A DNA stretch of 62,594 nt from Nitrososphaerota archaeon (GTDB lineage: Archaea; Thermoproteota; EX4484-205; JAAOZP01), in assembly GCA_011605725.1 (NCBI GenBank), contig JAAOZP010000015.1, positions 1 to 62,594 on the forward strand. Direction: 5' to 3'. This document shows positions 1 to 6,658 of this stretch, piece by piece. Numbering within the stretch: the stretch's first letter is position 1; each line of letters begins with the position of its first letter. A model generated the notes under the pieces. It did no database searches and was not told the origin of the DNA. It worked only from the letters and a program-made list of their open reading frames with translations. A program made the position numbers and the translations under genes.

Positions 1-165
1 ATCCTCCAGCATCAGGTCAATAATCTCTTGAGGCATTAACCCTTTACAAACCTCGCAGTCGCATTCCTCAAACCTTATCGCAGGATCCCTAAGGTCGTAG
101 GACCATCCATCCCTATAGTAGCATCCGTGCTTAGCCTCCAGCGCGCGCTTAAAAGCTTCCCTCAA
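1..165 (-). CDS. Partial protein with CxCxxC motif, TGT-like fragment (runs off left edge)
   Basis: A minus-strand reading frame of 55 codons is open to the window edge. A stop codon (166-168) lies directly before a possible TTG start at 165. The translation holds RDGWSYDLRDP followed by CDCEVCKGLMPQEI. This resembles the zinc-binding CxCxxC segment late in the catalytic domain of archaeal tRNA-guanine transglycosylases. A full enzyme would have several hundred residues before this point, so if the family call is right this is a 5'-truncated remnant. It may instead be a different small Cys protein. The codons include a GCGCGCG tract seen repeatedly in nearby noncoding DNA, which adds doubt. 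Confidence 0.35.
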   Translation of the reverse strand, partial: MREAFKRALEAKHGCYYRDGWSYDLRDPAIRFEECDCEVCKGLMPQEIIDLMLED

Positions 166-433
166 CTATAGTTCTCAAGTTTTTCAAAAATATGAGATTG
201 AGGCTCGAGTCCCGCAGGGGTTCGTGGGTTTGAATCCTATCCCAGCATTCCTAAACCAGCCACATGGTGACTTCATCCTCGCAAACGTCTATGCTGCCAA
301 GCTTGTAACCTGCAACTCACTCTGTCAGCTCCTTCTGATGATTCTGCTACCTAAGAACGGTTTGTTTTTATAGTGTGCTATTCAAAATGCTTAAAAGCGG
401 TATGCTAAAAATCCTAGACCGGGGTTTAGGAAT
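166..433. other. Noncoding upstream region of the HIT gene
   Basis: No convincing gene. At 222-238 there is a T-arm-like string (GTGGGTTTGAATCCTAT), but no matching acceptor stem upstream, so it is not a tRNA. AT-rich TATA-like strings at about 361-374 and 388-397 could serve the HIT-family gene that starts at 434. Confidence 0.4.
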
Positions 434-841
434 ATGGCTGTGGAAGAGTGTGTCTTCTGCAAGATTGTCCGGGGAGAGTTGCCGTCTTGGAAGATTGTGG
501 AAAACGACTCTGTACTAGGCATTTTGGACACTAACCCTACTGCTGAGGGTCACTGTCTAATTATCCCGAAACGGCATGTTCGATACTGGCATGACTTAAG
601 CGACACGGAGACAGCCGTTGTTTTCAACACTGCTAAGACGGTCGCCCAAAAAATAAAAAAGGTCTTTAAACCAGACTTTGTATGCGTCTTTATCCGTGGC
701 GGGCGAGTCAGGCATGCTCACATAGTGTTATTTCCATCTCAGGAAGGCGATAAACTGAGCGGTTTTCCGCAATCAGTCTTAGGAATCACTAAAATCAACT
801 TTGACGATGTACGGATGAAATTAGCCGGCACGGAGTTGTAG
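434..841 (+). CDS. HIT-family nucleotide-binding protein with altered triad
   Basis: A 135-residue protein of the usual HIT length. Cys6/Cys9 and His48 match the zinc-site pattern of many HIT proteins, and IIPKRH is the typical strand before the long helix. HIT enzymes hydrolyse or transfer nucleoside phosphates using an H-x-H-x-H motif, with the middle His as nucleophile. Here the motif reads RHAHIVLFP: His94 and His96 are present but the third His is Val98. The likely nucleophile is kept, so activity is possible but may differ. The gene stands alone, with noncoding DNA on both sides. Confidence 0.85.
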   Translation: MAVEECVFCKIVRGELPSWKIVENDSVLGILDTNPTAEGHCLIIPKRHVRYWHDLSDTETAVVFNTAKTVAQKIKKVFKPDFVCVFIRGGRVRHAHIVLFPSQEGDKLSGFPQSVLGITKINFDDVRMKLAGTEL

Positions 842-1141
842 AACGCAACCAGCCTGTTCTTAACCTCGATGCTATGGCTGAAGCTTTCCACAATGCCGCG
901 TGTTAACTGGAAGTTCTCTAGGCTTCATTCAGGCAGCGCGCGTGAAAAGCATTTCATCCTATTCCTGCTGACGCAGACTGATGCCCCAATTTTTTCTAGA
1001 CGCGTAGGTTATTTTCTGTTGACTGCCCTACTGGTGTTCCGAAGCTTTAGCGCGCGCTAAAATCTGTTTTTCCGCTTGGAAACCATTCTCTCTGAAACAA
1101 GCTGCCTTCTATCCTCCGTGCTCGTGTCCTTTCAAGTCTTA
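842..1141. other. Noncoding or decayed DNA
   Basis: No intact gene. Two GCGCGCG tracts occur here (about 935-942 and 1050-1057), each beside an A-rich string. On the minus strand, 842-910 can be read as GIVESFSHSIEVKNRLVAFY, faintly like the end of a transposase, but stops surround it. Confidence 0.4.
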
Positions 1142-2743
1142 TTATCGTTTTACTAGCGATTTTAACCAGCACCGGAAATAGTATAATTCACGCAACAGTC
1201 TTTTAAGACGCGTTTGCATTACTGGAGACTCTGTTTCCATTAGAATCCTCCTCGTTAACTCTATAAAATTGGAAATCCTGCTTATGTATTCGGCGTATGC
1301 GCTTTGAGAAAAATCCTTAGGATCTATTTGTTCGTAGAGCTCGAAGAACTGGGCTAGTTCACTGCGTTCGTAGAAATTTTTGCAGAAAATTATCATCTCG
1401 GGTTCTAAATCTGCTTTAGGGTTCCATAATAACTGGGCGTATTGGAATACTGTAGGAGAAGTAAACGTGTAAAAGTAATCTTTGTCTAAGCCCACTACAA
1501 AAGTAGTTATAGCGCGAATCCCTTTCTCCAAATAATAGTTGAGTTCTTGCTTCATGATGCCTCCGAATTGGGGTAGTCTTCCAAGCAAATCTTTAAAACG
1601 TTCTCTTCCGAAAAGAGAAGAATCCAGCCAATAGCCAAGTACTTGTGCTTCCTTTGGATTAAAAATCTTTAAAGCTTCTTCTATTTGAGGAATAACTATA
1701 TTTTTATTTAACTCGCAAGCGGGATCGCAGATGGCATGGGAGAAGCATTGATGAATAGGCGCTATTTCTAAGAAAATTCCATCCAATGGTTTAACTTTTA
1801 TAGGCGGTTCCCAAGTACTAAAATATTGAATGAAAGCTAGTCTAGCTTTAGGTCTAACCTCTCTTATCACCTGCAACATCCGATTCGTAAAAATGAGTAC
1901 TTGGTCAGATAACGAAAGGTTACGGTCCTGCTCACAATCGCAATGGGTTAAAGGCCTATCTGCCGGCCACAAGAAGAAATCGTTTATTTCTGAAGGCACT
2001 AGTTCTAGAAATTCTTTAAGACGCTTTTTGCTTATTTCTAACTCATTCTGGTCAACAGTGCAAAATTTCGATCCGAAGAAATGTATTTCCAGATTAAAGT
2101 CTAAACCCCTCTTTGCCAGAAGAGCTAGAATCTGATTTAGAAGTTCATGTCTGTTCTTTATCCGGTTCACGGCACGTGTTGGCAGTAAACCAGTATCTTG
2201 GATATGAAGCGCCAGCGTGTTAAGCTTAACCTTAGCCATAAAATCTATCCAATCATAGAGAGCCGTATTGTCGAAGTCAATAACTATCCCTCTCTTCACA
2301 AACGCGGGCGACTCCTTAATGTTCAGCCCTTCTATCACTATGTCTTCTCTCTTTGGCACATATTCATTCTCTTCTCCAGGAAAATACCATCTTACACCAA
2401 GCAGCTGGAGGTAATGATAAGCTCCGAACAGCGTTGCCCTGCTCGTCTTTCCCAGGATAAGCAGCATCTCGCCTATTCCCCTTATAATAAAACCATCATC
2501 ACCCAGTTCCTCTAACTCTTTTAAAATCTCGTTAACAAGAGATCCGTCCAGATTAGCGGGTAAAGTCCCAACATAAATCGCTTTTCGGGCTTCTTGTTGC
2601 GTAGAGACAACAATCTTATTACTGCTCATTTTAGCTAGATACTTCGCCAATTCTTCCGCTGCAAACTTTTCTGTTTGATCAGGCTCTTTTGGCAATACTA
2701 TGATAACTTCATTATTTCTATCTTTTAACATTCCTAAACCCAA
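1142..2743 (-). CDS. Putative glycoside hydrolase (DUF4838 / GH67 N-terminal-domain-like)
   Basis: A 533-residue protein. The N-terminal ~120 residues read as the alpha/beta domain found before GH67 alpha-glucuronidases and in DUF4838 proteins: AAEELAKYLAKM near residue 30, then the characteristic GAYHYLQLLGVRWYFPGE near 107-124. The rest should form a TIM barrel. I cannot assign substrate or catalytic acids from reading. No signal peptide is visible, so a cytoplasmic role on imported oligosaccharides is likely. Met5 is an alternative start; a TATA-like TTTTTAATAATT lies about 25 bp upstream. It is divergent from a second hydrolase-like gene at 2923, suggesting a small sugar-catabolic locus. 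Confidence 0.65.
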   Translation of the reverse strand: MGLGMLKDRNNEVIIVLPKEPDQTEKFAAEELAKYLAKMSSNKIVVSTQQEARKAIYVGTLPANLDGSLVNEILKELEELGDDGFIIRGIGEMLLILGKTSRATLFGAYHYLQLLGVRWYFPGEENEYVPKREDIVIEGLNIKESPAFVKRGIVIDFDNTALYDWIDFMAKVKLNTLALHIQDTGLLPTRAVNRIKNRHELLNQILALLAKRGLDFNLEIHFFGSKFCTVDQNELEISKKRLKEFLELVPSEINDFFLWPADRPLTHCDCEQDRNLSLSDQVLIFTNRMLQVIREVRPKARLAFIQYFSTWEPPIKVKPLDGIFLEIAPIHQCFSHAICDPACELNKNIVIPQIEEALKIFNPKEAQVLGYWLDSSLFGRERFKDLLGRLPQFGGIMKQELNYYLEKGIRAITTFVVGLDKDYFYTFTSPTVFQYAQLLWNPKADLEPEMIIFCKNFYERSELAQFFELYEQIDPKDFSQSAYAEYISRISNFIELTRRILMETESPVMQTRLKRLLRELYYFRCWLKSLVKR

Positions 2744-2922
2744 AATACCGCAAACGGGGAATTATTAAAAATTTTTATTAAAACACTGAGGTATTGCACG
2801 CGAACCAGGATATTCCGTTTCACAGCGCGCGCGCTTTTCACAGAACCGTTTCCTCTATGAAGCTTGCACAATTTAACGGTAAGCTTATATTTTAACCATT
2901 GACCTCTCATAGAGGAGGGTAA
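2744..2922. promoter_or_regulatory. Divergent promoter region of the two hydrolase genes
   Basis: Contains an A/T-rich TATA candidate for the leftward gene (about 2761-2775) and TATATTTTAA (2886-2895) for the rightward gene. A strong ribosome-binding site (GGAGGG, 2914-2919) lies 3 bases before the ATG at 2923. Part of it can pair in a hairpin, CCTCT (2903-2907) with AGAGG (2911-2915), which could affect access. A GCGCGCGCG tract sits at 2825-2833. Confidence 0.45.
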
Positions 2923-4206
2923 ATGAGCAAAATAACTATTTCTGAAACTCAAGACTATTTCTTAAAAGAAGGTGAGAAATTCTTCTATCTTGCAGATACC
3001 TGCTGGAGTGCTTTCACCAACCCGACATACGATGAATGGGAGTACTATCTTGAATATAGAAGAATGCAGGGGTTTAACGTTCTGCAAATAAACATGCTTC
3101 CTCAACACGATAGAAGCCTTTCGGAGAACTATATCGATCCTTTTGAAGTGCTTCCTGATGGTGGATGGGACTTTAGCCGGAGGAACGAGAAATACTTCGA
3201 TAGAGCGGAAAAGATGGTTGAAATGGCGGTTGAACATGGCTTCACGCCAGCGCTGGTAGTATTATGGTGTAACTATGTTAAGGGAACATGGGGTTCAAAG
3301 ATAAACCCGTCCAGGATCATTCCGAGGGATAAGCTGGAGGAGTATGTGAGCTACGTGGCGGAGAGATATAGTAGGTATAACCCTATTTTCATAATAAGCG
3401 GGGACACGAATTTCGAAACCGAGGACTCCGTGGATTATTATAATTCTGCGCTTGAAACAGTTAAGAAAATATCGTCGGGCTCTTTAACCACTATGCATTT
3501 AAGTGGGGGACTATGGGAGATACCGGAAACACTCGTTAAATCGCCAAACTACGATTTCTACATGTACCAGTCGGGGCATGTGAAGGAGCACCAGCATCTT
3601 TCATACGAGCTTGCCCAAAGGTTTTACAATATGCCGGTTAAGAGACCCGTGGTGAATGGTGAACCATGCTATGAAGGAATAGGTTCAATAGGATCCTACG
3701 GTAAGTATGGAAGGTTCAGCAGCTTCGACGTTAGGAAGGCTGTGTGGCAGAGTCTTCTTTCAGGAGCTAAAGCAGGAGCAGCCTATGGGGCTCACGGCGT
3801 ATGGTCATGGCAGAAAGAATACGAATATCCGATGGAATATGCGGAAGTTCACGGTGCCCCCTATCATTGGGCTACGGCATTAAGATTCCCAGGAGCATTC
3901 GACGTTGCTTTTGCCAAGTGGGTTTTCGAGAAATACGACCTCTTTGACATAAAACCTGCTAACGATAAGCTTCTGAACGAAACTACTGAAATAAGAGTTG
4001 CAGAAGGAAAAGACAAGATGCTTGTTTACACCCCCTTCAGCACTAAGATAAAGCTGAAGATCGACGAGCTATACAATAAATGGGAGGGAATAGATTTCGA
4101 ATCAAGAAGAATCTTTAAACCGGTGTTGGAGAAAACAGAAAACTTTTTAGAGATAAAGATGGCCGGGTTTAACAACGATCTTCTGATAATTGGGAGTAAA
4201 CCCTAA
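2923..4206 (+). CDS. Putative glycoside hydrolase (DUF4038 / GH140 apiosidase-like)
   Basis: A 427-residue protein with the DUF4038-type opening YFLKEGEKFFYLADTCWSAF near residues 12-31. A TIM-barrel pattern follows, with GFNVLQINMLP near 50 and NGEPCYEGIG near 245, where the Glu is a candidate catalytic acid. A small beta domain ends the chain. GH140 members release apiose or act on other plant-type side chains; the substrate here is not known. The start follows a strong Shine-Dalgarno site. No signal peptide is seen. The pair with the divergent DUF4838 gene is unusual beside housekeeping genes and may have been acquired together. Confidence 0.7.
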   Translation: MSKITISETQDYFLKEGEKFFYLADTCWSAFTNPTYDEWEYYLEYRRMQGFNVLQINMLPQHDRSLSENYIDPFEVLPDGGWDFSRRNEKYFDRAEKMVEMAVEHGFTPALVVLWCNYVKGTWGSKINPSRIIPRDKLEEYVSYVAERYSRYNPIFIISGDTNFETEDSVDYYNSALETVKKISSGSLTTMHLSGGLWEIPETLVKSPNYDFYMYQSGHVKEHQHLSYELAQRFYNMPVKRPVVNGEPCYEGIGSIGSYGKYGRFSSFDVRKAVWQSLLSGAKAGAAYGAHGVWSWQKEYEYPMEYAEVHGAPYHWATALRFPGAFDVAFAKWVFEKYDLFDIKPANDKLLNETTEIRVAEGKDKMLVYTPFSTKIKLKIDELYNKWEGIDFESRRIFKPVLEKTENFLEIKMAGFNNDLLIIGSKP

Positions 4207-4380
4207 ACAAAGCCGTTAGGCGTGCGTCGGCTAGGCTGCTATGAGCGCGCGATACATATGCAACACCATCCCCTTTTTTACTAAACTCCCGCAATTTTAA
4301 GCTTTGAAATTGCATAAAAACAGACGATAGATGCAGCGAGAAGCCTAAAACCTCAACGTTTAACCGTTAAAATTGGCGAG
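4207..4380. other. Intergenic DNA with a hairpin
   Basis: No gene seen. A 7-bp inverted repeat, GCAATTT (4291-4297) and AAATTGC (4306-4312), could form a hairpin after the hydrolase gene. A GCGCGCG tract is at 4245-4251. Confidence 0.4.
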
Positions 4381-4456
4381 TAGCGGGGGGTCGATTTGAA
4401 CGACCGATCTCAGGGTTATGAGCCCTGCGGCATAGACCTGGCTAGCCCACCCCGCT
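4381..4456 (-). tRNA. Initiator tRNA-Met (CAT)
   Basis: A 76-nt cloverleaf read on the minus strand. The acceptor stem AGCGGGG pairs with CCCCGCT, the anticodon loop is CTCATAA, the T-arm is GGTCG-TTCAAAT-CGACC and the discriminator is A. Three consecutive G:C pairs at the bottom of the anticodon stem (GGG/CCC) and the A1:T72 pair are the hallmarks of an initiator rather than elongator tRNA. CCA is not encoded. No intron. Confidence 0.93.
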
Positions 4457-4520
4457 ATGTTTTTCTATATTTGTTTCTTTTTGCTTATTCTGCTACTCCG
4501 AAATAGGGAGTTTAGGTGGC

Positions 4521-4536
4521 GAGTATATAAAGTTTT
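4521..4536 (-). promoter_or_regulatory. TATA box of initiator tRNA
   Basis: On the minus strand, AAAAACTTTATATACTC gives an A-rich BRE followed by a good archaeal TATA box. The predicted start is about 25 nt downstream (near 4500), some 40 nt before the tRNA. Confidence 0.6.
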
Positions 4537-4813
4537 TGCCGCGGTTTACGCTTTAAGTGGGCGGCTTGTTGTTTTCCTCTTGGGTTAAAGAGGTGATCGA
4601 TATCGACTTTCAGACTGCTTTCGTGTATTTGGCCACTAGTACATAATCTAAGGGCGAGGGAGGTATAGGGTTTTCCACCATGGCCGCTAGCCTTTATAGT
4701 CGCATGGTTATGGTTCTTGGTTTAATTCTCGGCTTTTTACGTGTGCGACTTATGGCTGCATCAGAGTCTTCCTGTTTATCGACCCCTTTTTACGTCGTTT
4801 AAAAGGGTTTCAG
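4537..4813. other. Noncoding stretch
   Basis: No coding frame or recognisable structured RNA seen between the initiator tRNA promoter and the NurA/HerA operon promoter. Confidence 0.4.
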
Positions 4814-4826
4814 AAAAGTTTATAAA
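4814..4826 (+). promoter_or_regulatory. BRE/TATA promoter of the winged-helix/NurA/HerA operon
   Basis: AAAAG (4814-4818) followed by TTTATAAA (4819-4826) is a near-ideal archaeal BRE-TATA pair. Transcription is expected to begin about 25 nt on, near 4848, only a few bases before the TTG start at 4856, so the mRNA would be leaderless or nearly so. Confidence 0.7.
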
Positions 4827-4828
4827 CT

Positions 4829-4856
4829 ACGTTTACGTTAACGTAGTAGTAAACGT
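4829..4856. promoter_or_regulatory. Interlocking palindromic operator at the operon start
   Basis: Two inverted repeats overlap here. ACGTTTAC (4829-4836) pairs with GTAAACGT (4849-4856), and TACGTTAACGTA (4834-4845) is a perfect 12-bp palindrome. They lie between the TATA box and the start codon, over the predicted transcription start, where a bound protein would block initiation. The winged-helix proteins encoded immediately downstream are obvious candidate binders (inference). Confidence 0.6.
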
Positions 4857-5329
4857 TGAAGGGGATTAGGGTGGTCTACAGGAAGGGTTCAAGCGAGGTT
4901 GAGATAACTGGAGACAATGTTAACGATGTTAAAGAGATGATCAAGTATATTCCAGAGATATACCTGGAGCTTGAGAAGACTGAGAATAGGCTGGCTGAGT
5001 TAAAGTCGACGCTGAGCCTTATACCTGGCTTTGTTAAGTATGATGAGGAGGGTAAGCCGATACTGTCTGTTAGAGAAGAGTTTCTAACGAGCAGGGAAGC
5101 GATAATTCTCATCCTGAAGTTTGCTGAGAACGGTCTTAAGTCGAGCGAGATAGGGGAGCAGCTTAGTAAAAGCGGCATAGTTTCAGTAGGCTACCCGTCT
5201 AGGCTCTCGGAGATGCTTAGGGAGGGGATTGTGACAAGGAACGAGCTTGGCAACTATGTTCTTACGGAGAAGGGGAAGATAATTGCCGACGAGATAACAA
5301 CCAGACTTGAAGAGGTGTCTTTAAGATGA
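4856..5329 (+). CDS. Winged-helix protein A of the NurA/HerA operon
   Basis: A 157-residue protein from a TTG start directly behind the operator. The N-terminal ~40 residues (VEITGDNVNDVKEMIKYI) match the start of the next protein (VEFTGDENTVMRDLFKFL), so the two are paralogs sharing a small domain. Residues ~80-150 read as a winged helix: SREAIILILKFAENGLKSSE, then a recognition helix and a wing ending NYVLTEKGK. Likely a DNA-binding regulator or a DNA-binding partner of the nuclease/ATPase. The stop overlaps the next start (ATGA, 5326-5329), implying coupled translation. Family name not recognised. Confidence 0.8.
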   Translation: MKGIRVVYRKGSSEVEITGDNVNDVKEMIKYIPEIYLELEKTENRLAELKSTLSLIPGFVKYDEEGKPILSVREEFLTSREAIILILKFAENGLKSSEIGEQLSKSGIVSVGYPSRLSEMLREGIVTRNELGNYVLTEKGKIIADEITTRLEEVSLR

Positions 5330-5844
5330 GTGGGTCGTTAACAATCAGGCTTGAAATACCTGATAAGAATATTAAGGTGGAGTTTACAGGCGACGAGAAC
5401 ACAGTAATGAGAGACCTTTTTAAGTTTCTTTCAAACGTTTATCCCCGTTTAACTATTGTCGACAAGATAGTTTACACACCTGACTTAGAGGCTCTTCTTT
5501 CAGCGATATCTCAACACATAAGGATAAGCAGCGGCGACATAATTCTTCTAGGAGAAGAGTCGAAGACGACTGAGAGTAAAATCCTCTACCTGCTTGCAGG
5601 CTGCTACGCTGCTTCAAGATTTGGTTTACGTGAGAAAAGCAGTGTGAGTATTGAGGAGATGGTTAGAATGGTTACGAACATTTCCAAGAAGACTATTCAA
5701 AACACTTTGGTCGACCTTGTTAAGAAGGGGCTTGTGCTTAGGCAAGCCAGAGGGATGTTCGAAATATCGGTTAAGGGCATAATGTTTCTTTCAGGGGGTG
5801 TTGAGGGTGAAAAAGCAGTCGACAAGCCTAATCCCACTGGCTGA
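5326..5844 (+). CDS. Winged-helix protein B of the NurA/HerA operon
   Basis: A 172-residue paralog of the preceding protein. The shared N-terminal domain (residues ~8-45) is clear. The middle segment differs and the C-terminal ~90 residues again look like a winged helix (SIEEMVRMVTNISKKTIQNT, then VKKGLVLRQARGMFEIS). The final ~15 residues are low-complexity. The 3' end overlaps the NurA-like gene by up to 47 bases in another frame. Two such paralogs could form a heterodimer, which would suit the overlapping, non-concentric palindromes upstream (inference). Confidence 0.8.
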   Translation: MSGSLTIRLEIPDKNIKVEFTGDENTVMRDLFKFLSNVYPRLTIVDKIVYTPDLEALLSAISQHIRISSGDIILLGEESKTTESKILYLLAGCYAASRFGLREKSSVSIEEMVRMVTNISKKTIQNTLVDLVKKGLVLRQARGMFEISVKGIMFLSGGVEGEKAVDKPNPTG

Positions 5845-6658
5845 TCTAAAACAGCGTCGAGATTCTCATGTCGTAGAAGGGAGAGAGATAAGGATTAAAA
5901 TAAGCCGGGCTGATGAGTTTAAACTCGGCAGAACTATAAGCATAGATTTCGAAGAGGTATCTTCCATGAAAAGCATCGTTGCGGTAGATGTCTCAACTGT
6001 TAAGATAGGGATAAGTAGGCTGGGCGAGGTTCATGCCATCAGGGGCTCAACCGTTTTAAAAGAGCGGGGAACAGTGAAGATAAATAGAACTAGACCGATG
6101 ATAGTGCTTGGTAGCATTTCCGACAGCCAGGTTTCTTTCGAATTGGAGGAGCAGTTAAAGAGCATCGGTTCAATCAGGAATTCGATAATGCTGCTTGATG
6201 GGGATTTGAACGGGATGATGAACGTGAGCAGACCGCTTGGGCTCTCGGGTCTTCTCACGTCCGCCTGCAACACTTTAATATCGGTTTCAAAAGGCTTCGT
6301 AGACCCGTTCATACGTTTACCTGAGGATTTCGATGCTTCTCCGTTTGTAAGCGAGATCCTTAACGGAAGAAGCCCGCGAGAATATTTGGTTAGGCTTAAG
6401 CCCGGAACCCCCCTGTTGAAGATTGAGGTATACCCGGAGGTTGAGCTTGAGGAGATCAGTAGCCTACTGGCCTCTCTCATTCTTATTGATGGTGTTGACT
6501 ACGGTTATCCTGAAGCATTGAGGATCGCCCACATATATTCTAAGATACTTCCTGTGGAAGTATTAACGTTGAAATGCGTCCTGCAGAAGAGGTTTGGAAT
6601 AGAGGTTTTAAGGGAAATAGACAATAGGAAAATGCTTCTGGGAGGCTTCTGGAGTTGA
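5807..6658 (+). CDS. nurA: NurA-like nuclease
   Basis: About 283 residues from GTG at 5807; GTG at 5798 is an alternative. Numbered from 5798, the key NurA features are present: VAVDVS with Asp64 (compare the DGS motif), LEEQL acids near 118, LLDGD with Asp134, and the C-terminal GYPEALRIAHIYSKI with His245. NurA proteins have an RNase H-like fold. They work with the HerA translocase to resect DNA ends and pass strands to recombination. Here Ser and Gly in the first motif are replaced (DVS for DGS), so the call is NurA-like. The stop overlaps the HerA-like start (TTGA, 6655-6658). Confidence 0.7.
   Translation: MKKQSTSLIPLADLKQRRDSHVVEGREIRIKISRADEFKLGRTISIDFEEVSSMKSIVAVDVSTVKIGISRLGEVHAIRGSTVLKERGTVKINRTRPMIVLGSISDSQVSFELEEQLKSIGSIRNSIMLLDGDLNGMMNVSRPLGLSGLLTSACNTLISVSKGFVDPFIRLPEDFDASPFVSEILNGRSPREYLVRLKPGTPLLKIEVYPEVELEEISSLLASLILIDGVDYGYPEALRIAHIYSKILPVEVLTLKCVLQKRFGIEVLREIDNRKMLLGGFWS

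Noticed and set aside
222..246. T-arm-like string suggesting a tRNA
   Set aside because: No acceptor, D-arm or anticodon stem fits upstream.
869..1060. 63-codon plus-strand frame after the HIT gene
   Set aside because: No ribosome site, composition unlike a protein, and it spans GCGCGCG tracts and decayed DNA.
2734..2952. 72-codon minus-strand frame across the divergent hydrolase promoters
   Set aside because: Covers both promoters and the start of the plus-strand gene; no protein-like pattern.
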